A DNA stretch of 64,000 nucleotides from Bog-473 sp963809715 (lineage in GTDB: Bacteria; Actinomycetota; Acidimicrobiia; Acidimicrobiales; RAAP-2), in NCBI GenBank assembly GCA_963809715.1, contig CAWEKO010000003.1:124001-188000 (forward strand). Direction: 5' to 3'. Shown in pieces: positions 50,802 to 57,997 of this stretch (position 1 is its first letter; every line of letters starts with the position of its first letter). Under the pieces are notes generated by a model. It worked only from the letters and a program-made list of their open reading frames with translations. It ran no database searches and was not told where the DNA came from. The translations under genes were made by a program, and so were the position numbers.

Positions 50802-52001
50802 GTGACGGCGGCGTCGCCCGCGGCGTTCCGTCAGCAGGTGGAGCAGTGGTTCGAGGATCACGCGCCGAAGAGGGGAAGTGACGGTGACTTCTCGACCGCG
50901 CACATCGTGACCGGAACGTCGGTCGAGGAGTTCCAACACAACGAGCAGGTGGCCTTCGAGGTGACGCGTCGCTGGCAGCGCACCCTCTTCGAGGCGGGCT
51001 TGGCGGGCCGCTCCTGGCCCCGTGCGTACGGCGGCCGGTCGGCACCGGCCTGGCAGGACGAGGTGATCGTCGAGGTGCAGAGCCACTACGGCGTGTCGAC
51101 GAAGATGGCTGCAGTCGCGCTCGAAATGCTCCCGGCGGTGCTCTTCGCCCACGGCACGCACGAGCAACGGCTCACCCATCTCCCGGTCGTCGTCCGCGGG
51201 GACGAGGGATGGTGTCAGCTCCTGTCCGAACCCGACGCCGGTTCGGACCTGGGGAGCGTGCGCACGCGAGCTGCGGACGTCGAGGGCGGGTGGTCCGTGC
51301 GCGGGCAGAAGGTGTGGACCTCGGGCGCCGGTTGCGCCGCGTTCGCGCTCCTCCTGGCCCGGACCGAACACGACGTCACCGGCATGGCCGGGCTCTCGTG
51401 TCTCATCCTCGACATGTCCGACCCGGGCGTTCGCGTGCAGCCGTTGCGCCAGATGTCGGGGGGCTACCACTTCAACGAAGTCTTCCTCGACGAGGTCTTC
51501 GTTCCTCGCACCGCCCTCGTCGGCGGACGCGGCGGTGCGCGCGCCGTCCTGCGCACGATGCTCTCGAGCGAACGCGCGGCGATCGGCGGTGGCACGAGTG
51601 CCCGCTCCGCCCTCCAGCTCGTCGACCTGGTGACCCGTCTCGGCCGCCGGGGCGAGCCTCAGATCCGTCAGGACGTGGCGCAGGCTGTCGTCCGCGAGCG
51701 CGTCCTCGATCTGACCGTGGCCCGAGTGGGTTCCGGCGCGCCCATCCCAACCGGGGGCCCGGTCACCAAGCTGCTCTATTCCGAGCACGCCCGACTGTCC
51801 GCGGAGGTGGCTCTCGGCTTGCTCGGCACCGCGGCGACGGTGCTGGGCGGCGCCGACGCCGGGCCGTGGCAGGACCGCTTCCTCTTCGCACCCGGTCTCC
51901 GCCTCGGCGGGGGCACCGACGAGATCCAGCGCACCACCATTGCCGAGCGTGGGCTCGGGCTACCCCGCGAGCCGCCGCCAACGGGTCCGACTCGTGGTTG
52001 A
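50802..52001 (+). CDS. Acyl-CoA dehydrogenase lacking the usual catalytic Glu
   Basis: Acyl-CoA dehydrogenase of 399 aa: GLAGRSWPRAYGGRSAPAWQ, CQLLSEPDAGSDLGS, QKVWTSGAGCAAFALLL and LSCLILDMSDPG. At the position of the catalytic EGT the chain reads GGGTDEIQ (residues 369-376), so the base is Gly370. Mycobacterial alpha2beta2 steroid dehydrogenases (FadE26-FadE27, FadE28-FadE29) include subunits of this kind, which need a partner with the base. No such partner gene is next to it. GTG 50802 has GGAG 7 nt upstream; GTG 50790 is possible. Confidence 0.88.
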   Translation: MTAASPAAFRQQVEQWFEDHAPKRGSDGDFSTAHIVTGTSVEEFQHNEQVAFEVTRRWQRTLFEAGLAGRSWPRAYGGRSAPAWQDEVIVEVQSHYGVSTKMAAVALEMLPAVLFAHGTHEQRLTHLPVVVRGDEGWCQLLSEPDAGSDLGSVRTRAADVEGGWSVRGQKVWTSGAGCAAFALLLARTEHDVTGMAGLSCLILDMSDPGVRVQPLRQMSGGYHFNEVFLDEVFVPRTALVGGRGGARAVLRTMLSSERAAIGGGTSARSALQLVDLVTRLGRRGEPQIRQDVAQAVVRERVLDLTVARVGSGAPIPTGGPVTKLLYSEHARLSAEVALGLLGTAATVLGGADAGPWQDRFLFAPGLRLGGGTDEIQRTTIAERGLGLPREPPPTGPTRG

Positions 52002-52209
52002 GGTGCCGACGCCGGAGCGCACGGCCCGGCCGGGCCCGCCCGGGGGAGCGGACAGGTGGGCCCCGCGCACGCGCCAGGGAGAGCAGACCCGGGCCCAGCT
52101 CGTCGCCGCAGCCAAGAGTGTGTTCGAACGGGACGGTTTTCTCGGTGCCCGCATCGTCGACGTCGTCGAGACCACCCACGTCGCAACTGGCTCCTTCTCT
52201 CGCCCATGA
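51994..52209 (+). pseudogene. TetR HTH remnant between acyl-CoA dehydrogenase and thioesterase genes
   Basis: This 71-codon frame encodes only the DNA-binding half of a TetR protein: RTRQGEQTRAQLVAAAK, SVFERDGFLGARIVDVVE, TTHVATGSFS, then stops where a complete protein would continue with the Tyr-Phe and the ligand domain. It overlaps the dehydrogenase stop by 8 nt and ends ATGA inside the thioesterase start, so the missing part was lost in a precise deletion or the fragment is kept as a small coupled ORF. Similar to the 48702 gene (FERDGFLGAR against FERNGFLNAR). Confidence 0.7.
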
Positions 52210-53009
52210 CCCCGCCCGACCCGATGCCCCGTGATGACGTCGCCGCGCTCTTCGTGCGCGAGGGCGAGCACCTGGTGCCGACCGCGTATTCGGTCGGTCC
52301 GTGGCGCCCCGACGCCCTCCACGGCTCAGCGGTGGCCGCCCTCTTCGGCGCCCTCCTCGAGGAGGAGGGCGCCACCGTGGCTCGCGTGACCATCGACCTC
52401 CTCGGAGCGGTCCGGCTCCGGCCCCTGCGGGTGGGCATCGCCCAAGGAGGGGGCGGGCGTCGCGTCCGAAGGCGCACCGCAACCCTGCACGACGGGGAGA
52501 GAGCCGTGGCGCAGGCCACCGCGCTCTCCGTGGCGGGCGCAGGCCTCGAGGTGCCGGAGTCGGCCGCGGCCGATCGACCGCCGGCACCACCGGGTCCGCT
52601 CTCGTTGTTGCCCGAGTCCCGCACCGGATGGCCCGGCTTCGAGAACCGCTCCATGGAGATCTTCACGTCGAGAGAGCGGCGGGACGCGATGTACGGCTGG
52701 TTCCGGCTCGTGGTCCCGGCCCTCTCGGGCGGGTCGATCACCGGTCTGCAATCGACGTTGGCCGCCGCCGACTACACCTCGGGTGGCACGGTGTTGGTGC
52801 TCTCCATGAAGCGGTGGGCCTTCATGAGCACCGACCTCACCGTGAATCTGGTGCGGCCTCTGGCGGGGGACTGGGTCGGGTTGACGGCGCCCCCTTCGAC
52901 CGTGGCCGACACGGCCGTCGGTCTGGCGTCGTCGGTGCTGCACGACGAGGCGGGGGTGCTCGGCCGCTGCGCGCAGACCCAGTTCCTCGCGCCTCTCCCA
53001 CGGACGTGA
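52206..53009 (+). CDS. Thioesterase-like (TesB-type double hot-dog) protein
   Basis: A 267-residue protein resembling the thioesterase-like superfamily: LHGSAVAALFGALLEEEG, VTIDLLGAVRLRPL, GIAQGGGGRRVRRRTATLHD and the second half TSGGTVLVLSMKRWAFMSTD. It probably hydrolyses acyl-CoA to free acid and CoA. ATG 52206 overlaps the TetR remnant stop as ATGA; the frame back to 52056 is a shadow. It closes the ligase-dehydrogenase operon, and a 147-nt gap follows. Confidence 0.82.
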   Translation: MTPPDPMPRDDVAALFVREGEHLVPTAYSVGPWRPDALHGSAVAALFGALLEEEGATVARVTIDLLGAVRLRPLRVGIAQGGGGRRVRRRTATLHDGERAVAQATALSVAGAGLEVPESAAADRPPAPPGPLSLLPESRTGWPGFENRSMEIFTSRERRDAMYGWFRLVVPALSGGSITGLQSTLAAADYTSGGTVLVLSMKRWAFMSTDLTVNLVRPLAGDWVGLTAPPSTVADTAVGLASSVLHDEAGVLGRCAQTQFLAPLPRT

Positions 53010-53118
53010 CCCGGGCCCCCGGCGATCCCGCACGGTCCGCGGCGCGGCGGTCCCGACACCCTTGGAGCGCCATACGGCATCGGCTACCTTTGCGCTCGTG
53101 TCGGACTTCCCTCTGCGA

Positions 53119-53132
53119 CCCGACCGGTCTGG
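53119..53132. promoter_or_regulatory. Palindrome upstream of the SDR-lactonase-GGDEF operon
   Basis: CCCGACCGGTCTGG, a palindrome with one mismatched pair (CCnGACCGGTCnGG), 25 nt before GTG 53157. It shares the ACCGGT centre of the four sites between 33.5 and 42.7 kb but not their GTAC flanks, so a different or related regulator is possible. Confidence 0.35.
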
Positions 53133-53156
53133 CCGGCCGGCCACGGTGGCGCGGTC

Positions 53157-53942
53157 GTGAGCGTCGCCGTCGTCACCGGAGCCTCCAGCGGCATGGGCCG
53201 CCGTTGTGTCGACCGGCTGCGCGGCATGGCCGACGACCTCGTCGTCGTCGACCTGGAGGCCCCGGCCATCGAGGGCACCATCGGCCTGGCCTGCGACGTC
53301 TCGGATCCCGGTGCCGTGACCGCGCTGGCCGAACAGGTTCGCCAGCTCGGTCCCTTCCGGGCTCTCGCCCACGCGGCAGGGATCTCGCCGACCATGGGCG
53401 AACCCGGGCGCGTCTTCGACGTGGACCTGGTCGGCACGCAGCGGCTGCTCGATGCCTTCGAAGCACTGGTGGTCACCGGGTCGGCAGCGGTCTGCTTCTC
53501 GTCCTTGGCCGCCTACCAGCTGGCGCCCTTCGCCACGGCGGAGATCGACGCGCTCATCGACGATCCGATGGCGCCCGACTTCTTGGAGCGGGCCGTCGGG
53601 CTCTTCACGGACAGCGGCCTGGCCTACGGCTTGGCCAAGCGCGGGGTGATCCGGGCGGCGGCGCGGGCAGCCGTGCGCTGGGGCGCCCGCGGCGGGCGGG
53701 TCAACTCCGTTGCCCCCGGCATCATCGACACGCCGATGGGCCGCCAGGAGCTCGACCAGCAGCCGTTCATGCGCACGATGCTCGAGCAGGCGCCACTCGG
53801 CCGCCTGGGTGAGGCCGACGAGGTGGCCGCGGTGGTCGCGTTCCTGCTCTCCGAGGAGGCCTCCTTCGTGTCGGGGATCGACGTGCTGGTCGACGGCGCC
53901 AATCTGCCCGGCATGGCCGCCGCCGCAGCGTCCGGTCCGTGA
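53157..53942 (+). CDS. Short-chain dehydrogenase/reductase, 3-alpha-HSD (HsdA)-like layout
   Basis: An SDR of 261 aa. VVTGASSGMG, AHAAGISP, FSSLAAYQLAP and YGLAK are the motif sites. An insertion of about 30 residues between the Ser and the Tyr (IDALIDDPMAPDFLERAVGL) and the block VDVDLVGTQRLLDAF match the shape of 3-alpha-hydroxysteroid dehydrogenase/carbonyl reductase proteins. That hints at steroid or related alcohol substrates, by inference. GTG 53157 has only a weak ribosome site. The stop overlaps the lactonase start (GTGA at 53939). Confidence 0.85.
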   Translation: MSVAVVTGASSGMGRRCVDRLRGMADDLVVVDLEAPAIEGTIGLACDVSDPGAVTALAEQVRQLGPFRALAHAAGISPTMGEPGRVFDVDLVGTQRLLDAFEALVVTGSAAVCFSSLAAYQLAPFATAEIDALIDDPMAPDFLERAVGLFTDSGLAYGLAKRGVIRAAARAAVRWGARGGRVNSVAPGIIDTPMGRQELDQQPFMRTMLEQAPLGRLGEADEVAAVVAFLLSEEASFVSGIDVLVDGANLPGMAAAAASGP

Positions 53943-54898
53943 AGACGACCGTCCACGGGCCGCTCGAGTTCGACGTCCTGGCCGAAGGCGTCGGCTTTCC
54001 CGAGGGCCCGGTCATCGCCGCCGACGGAACGGTCCACGTCGTCGACATCGACGGCGGTGTCGTCTACCGGGTCAACGGCAACGGCGGGGCACCGGCCGTG
54101 GTCGCCCGTCCCGGAGCCGGTCCCAACGGCATGGCGCCCGAGACGGCGACCACCGCAATCGTGGCCAACAACGGCGGGTTCCTCTGGACCGAAGTACGGG
54201 GGACCCGGATCCCCATCGACCGCGCCACCCACACCAACGAGCCCCCGGGGTTCGCCGGCGGCTGGATCGAGCGGGTCGACCTCGAGCGGGGCACCGTCGA
54301 GGTGCTGCACCGTGCGTGCGGCGGTCGCTCGCTGCGCGGGCCCAACGACCTGGTGTTCGACGAGGCGGGCGGGCTGTGGTTCACCGATCACGGCAAAGGC
54401 CGTCGGGAGAGCGTCGACCGAGGCGGTCTGTACTACGTCCCGCCCGACGGATCCGAGGTGATCGAGAAGGCGTTCCCCCTGCTCGGTCCCAACGGTGTCG
54501 GGCTCTCTCCTGATGGGCATCGGGTCTACGTCGCCGAGACGCATACCGGGCGGCTCTGGGCATGGGACCTCGAAGGCCCCGGCGAGATCCGGCCGGCCGG
54601 GGGCAATCTCGCCGTTCGCCACGGCGGGGTCTGCCTGGCCGCCACCCCGTTCTCCTTCGACTCGCTGGCCGTCGAGGCCGACGGGAGGATCGTCATCGGT
54701 GCCATCGCGGACGGGATCGTCGTCCTCACTCCCGACGGTCAGGAGGTCGACGTGCACCCGATCCCCGGCGACGTCACGACCAACGTGGCCTTCGGCGGTC
54801 CCGACGGCCGCCGGGCCGTGCTGACGCTGTCGCGTTCGGGCCGGGTGGTCGAGACGCTCTGGCCCCGCGCCGGGGTTGTGGTGGGGCCGGTACGGTGA
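53939..54898 (+). CDS. SMP-30/gluconolactonase/LRE-type beta-propeller hydrolase
   Basis: A 319-residue six-bladed propeller of the SMP-30 group. GVGFPEGPVIAADGTVHVVD at the start, RGPNDLVFDEAGGLWFTDHG with the metal-binding Asn and Asp, and LGPNGVGLSPDGHRVYVAET are the signature blocks. Family members are Ca-dependent lactonases. With a BVMO and an SDR in the window, a lactone-opening role is attractive, though not shown. GTG 53939 overlaps the SDR stop; its own stop overlaps the GGDEF gene start (GTGA at 54895). Confidence 0.88.
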   Translation: MKTTVHGPLEFDVLAEGVGFPEGPVIAADGTVHVVDIDGGVVYRVNGNGGAPAVVARPGAGPNGMAPETATTAIVANNGGFLWTEVRGTRIPIDRATHTNEPPGFAGGWIERVDLERGTVEVLHRACGGRSLRGPNDLVFDEAGGLWFTDHGKGRRESVDRGGLYYVPPDGSEVIEKAFPLLGPNGVGLSPDGHRVYVAETHTGRLWAWDLEGPGEIRPAGGNLAVRHGGVCLAATPFSFDSLAVEADGRIVIGAIADGIVVLTPDGQEVDVHPIPGDVTTNVAFGGPDGRRAVLTLSRSGRVVETLWPRAGVVVGPVR

Positions 54899-56322
54899 GC
54901 GCGCAGAACCGATCTCTCCCAGAGGCACAGCTCCTGCGCTGCCTCGACGAGTTCCCCGACGTCGCGGTCATCGTCGGACCTGACGGCTGCATCAAGTGGG
55001 GGAACCGCGCCGGCGAAACGCTCTTCGGGCGGTCGGTCGAGAGCTCGGTGGGCCTGTCGGCTCTGGACTTCGTGCATCCCGATGACATCGAGCTGGTCTT
55101 GCGCTCGCTCACCAGCATCCAGGGCAAGGAGACCGGGGCGCCCATCGAGCTCCGCGTGCGCTCCGCCACGGGCTGGCGCCTCGTCGAGGTCGTCGGCACG
55201 CCGGTCTCTTGGTTGGAGGAGGGATCGGTCCTCTTGAGCCTCCGCGACCTGACGGAACGCCGGCGCTTCGAAGTCTCGCACAACGCCGATTCTGGCTTCC
55301 GGAGTTTGGTGCACAATGCGGCCGTCCTGACCATTTTGCTGTCGCCCGACGGCCTCGTGCGTTCCTGTTCGGGTGCGCTCACCCGGCTGCTCGGCCACGA
55401 CTCCGAACTGGTCGAGGGCCGGCCTCTCGAAGACCTGATCTCCGTCACGGACAGGCCGGCGCTGCGCGAGGCCCTGCGTCGGGCGTCCCGCGGGGCGACG
55501 ACGGTGAGCCCGGTGGTCGTGGTCGTCTATATGGTGCACTACGGCACCGAGACCCTCGTCCCCTTCGAGCTGTCGATCGTCAACTTGCTCGATGATCCGA
55601 CGGTGGCGGGCTTCGTGGTCTCGGGCGTCGACGTCACGGAGCGCCGCCGGCTGGAGCGAGAGCTGCAGCACCAGGCCTTCCACGACTCATTGACCGGCCT
55701 GGGCAACCGCGCCCTCTTCCAGGATCGACTCGACCAGGCGGTCCGGCATGGCAACGAGGCCGGTCGCCGACTCTCGCTGTTCTTCCTCGACGTCGACAAT
55801 CTCAAGAGCATCAACGACACGCTCGGCCACGCCGCCGGCGACGCCGTGCTCAAAGCCAGTGCGGACCGGGTGCGCGGCTGCCTGCGCGCCTTGGACACCG
55901 CGGCGCGCATCGGCGGCGACGAGTTCGGCGTCCTCATCGAGGACATGGCCCATCTCGGCGGATCCGTGGTCCTGGCCGAGCAACTCCTCCACGCCTGCCG
56001 GGAGCCGATCGCGGTCGGTCCGAACATGCTCTGGACCACCCTGAGCATCGGCATCACCTTCGACGTGCCCGGAGCCACCGTCGAGCAACTGCTCCAGAAC
56101 GCCGACCGGGCCATGTACACGGCCAAGAAGAACGGGAAGGACCGCTACGAGATCATCGACGGGCGTGAACTGCTCGGCCGGGAGGCACCGGTCCCCGTCA
56201 GTCCGCCGAACATGGCGGCCGCCCCGCCCGGCCCGGCCGAGCGCGGCGCCTGGGTGGCCGACGGTCTGCCACCGGGTCGGAGGCCGCCGCGGCCTCGCCG
56301 AGGACCGCCTCTCCATCTCTGA
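54895..56322 (+). CDS. PAS-PAS-GGDEF diguanylate cyclase
   Basis: A 475-residue signalling protein. A PAS domain (about 15-115: VAVIVGPDGCIKWGNRAGE, LDFVHPDDIEL), a second PAS (about 135-255: LLSPDGLVRSCSGALTRLLG) and a GGDEF domain (about 265-425). The catalytic GGDEF is intact at residues 340-344, and RALD at 331-334 is the allosteric I-site. No transmembrane segment is seen, so it is cytoplasmic. The Pro/Arg-rich tail has no domain. GTG 54895 overlaps the lactonase stop, which ties c-di-GMP output to a catabolic operon. The PAS ligand is unknown. Confidence 0.92.
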   Translation: MSAQNRSLPEAQLLRCLDEFPDVAVIVGPDGCIKWGNRAGETLFGRSVESSVGLSALDFVHPDDIELVLRSLTSIQGKETGAPIELRVRSATGWRLVEVVGTPVSWLEEGSVLLSLRDLTERRRFEVSHNADSGFRSLVHNAAVLTILLSPDGLVRSCSGALTRLLGHDSELVEGRPLEDLISVTDRPALREALRRASRGATTVSPVVVVVYMVHYGTETLVPFELSIVNLLDDPTVAGFVVSGVDVTERRRLERELQHQAFHDSLTGLGNRALFQDRLDQAVRHGNEAGRRLSLFFLDVDNLKSINDTLGHAAGDAVLKASADRVRGCLRALDTAARIGGDEFGVLIEDMAHLGGSVVLAEQLLHACREPIAVGPNMLWTTLSIGITFDVPGATVEQLLQNADRAMYTAKKNGKDRYEIIDGRELLGREAPVPVSPPNMAAAPPGPAERGAWVADGLPPGRRPPRPRRGPPLHL

Positions 56323-56444
56323 CCCGTCACCTCTGACCGATCACCCCCATTGCTCTCAGCCAGTGTGCCGCGGCCGCCCGCCCGGTCCCCTCGCTAGCGT
56401 GGAACGAAGGAAGCACGTTGCAGAACAGACGGGAGAACACCGCC

Positions 56445-57905
56445 ATGGCCCCGACTCAGCCTGATCGTCCGCCGACCACCACCGACGCCGGGATCCCGGT
56501 CGCCAGCCAGGAGCATTCCCTCACTGTCGGCCCGGATGGACCCGTCCTGCTCCAGGACTTCTACCTGATTGAGCAGATGGCGAACTTCAACCGGGAGCGC
56601 ATCCCCGAGCGCCAGCCCCACGCCAAGGGTGGCGGCGCCTTCGGGAGCTTCGAGGTCACGGGCGACGTCAGCGCCTACACGAAGGCCGCCGTCTTCGCAC
56701 CCGGGACCAAGACAGAGCTGGTGATCCGCTTCTCCACCGTGGCCGGCGAGCGTGGCTCGCCCGACACGTGGCGTGACCCGCGTGGCTTCGCCGTGAAGTT
56801 CTACACGAGCGAGGGAAATCTCGACATCGTCGGCAACAACACGCCGGTCTTCTTCATCCGCGACCCCATCAAGTTCCAGAACTTCATCCGTTCGCAGAAG
56901 CGGCTGGCCGCCAACAACTTGCGCGACCCGGACATGCAGTGGGACTTCTGGACGCTGTCGCCCGAGTCGGCTCACCAGGTCACCTACCTCATGGGCGACC
57001 GCGGCATTCCGCGTTCGTGGCGTCACATGAACGGCTACTCGTCCCACACCTACATGTGGGTGAACGAGGCGGGCGAGCGCTTCTGGGTCAAGTACCACTT
57101 CAAGACCGACCAGGGGATCGAGAACCTGACCCAGGCCGAGGCTGATCGGATCGCCGGCCAGGACGCCGACTACCACCAGCGCGATCTCTACGAGGCCATC
57201 GCCCAAGGCGACTTCCCCCGGTGGTCTCTCAAAATGCAGATCATGCCTTTCGACGAGGCCAAGACGTACCGCTTCAACCCGTTCGACCTGACCAAGATCT
57301 GGCCGCACGAGGACTATCCGCTCGTCGACGTGGGCACGATGACGCTCGACCGCAACGTCACCGATTACCACGCCCAGATGGAGCAGGCGGCCTTCCAGCC
57401 CAACAACATGGTGCCCGGTACCGGCCTCTCCCCCGACAAGATGCTGCTTGCCCGCGGCTTCTCCTACGCCGACGCCCACCGGGCCCGCCTCGGTGTCAAC
57501 TACCAGCAGATCCCCGTGAACCGCCCCAAGGCGCCCGTGCGCAGCTACTCGAAGGACGGGGCCATGCGCATCGACAATGTCAGCGACCCGGTGTACTACC
57601 CGAACTCGTTCGCCGACGCCCCGGCGGCAGACAGCGACACCTACGCCGAGCATGCGGTCTGGGCCGCCGACGGCGAGATGGTGCGGGCCGCCTACACCCT
57701 CCACGCCGAGGACGACGACTTCGGCCAAGCCCGGACCCTGCTCACCGAGGTCATGGACGATGCCGCCCGCGAGCGCTTCGTCGACACGGTGTCGGACAAC
57801 CTCGCCAAGGTGCAACGCGACGACGTGCTCTGGCGGGCCTTCGAGTACTGGCGCAACGTCGACAAGACCATCGGCGATCAGATCGAGGCGGCCACCCTCG
57901 AGTAG
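56445..57905 (+). CDS. katA: Monofunctional haem catalase
   Basis: Clade-type small-subunit catalase, 486 aa, converting hydrogen peroxide to water and oxygen. Catalytic His59 in PERQPHAKGGG, Asn132 in VGNNTPVFFIRD and the haem-ligand Tyr341 in RGFSYADAHR are present, as are FSTVAGERGSPDTWRDPRGF-type blocks. ATG 56445 with GGGAGA upstream is preferred over TTG 56418. Its neighbours have no clear oxidative-stress link, but oxygenases of the cluster may produce peroxide. No regulator gene is next to it. Confidence 0.96.
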   Translation: MAPTQPDRPPTTTDAGIPVASQEHSLTVGPDGPVLLQDFYLIEQMANFNRERIPERQPHAKGGGAFGSFEVTGDVSAYTKAAVFAPGTKTELVIRFSTVAGERGSPDTWRDPRGFAVKFYTSEGNLDIVGNNTPVFFIRDPIKFQNFIRSQKRLAANNLRDPDMQWDFWTLSPESAHQVTYLMGDRGIPRSWRHMNGYSSHTYMWVNEAGERFWVKYHFKTDQGIENLTQAEADRIAGQDADYHQRDLYEAIAQGDFPRWSLKMQIMPFDEAKTYRFNPFDLTKIWPHEDYPLVDVGTMTLDRNVTDYHAQMEQAAFQPNNMVPGTGLSPDKMLLARGFSYADAHRARLGVNYQQIPVNRPKAPVRSYSKDGAMRIDNVSDPVYYPNSFADAPAADSDTYAEHAVWAADGEMVRAAYTLHAEDDDFGQARTLLTEVMDDAARERFVDTVSDNLAKVQRDDVLWRAFEYWRNVDKTIGDQIEAATLE

Positions 57906-57997
57906 GCGCAAGGGCTGAACGTGCGGGCGTCGCTGGCCCCCGGGCCCGCGTTCGTCAAGAATCCACCCATGCGCGAGCGACCGGACGGCGGGTCCAG

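Noticed and set aside
57221..57997. Long upstream extension of the biotinyl-carboxyltransferase frame
   Set aside because: It lies inside the catalase gene in another frame; biotinyl domains start at MTLVAPF-like sequence, matching ATG 57998.
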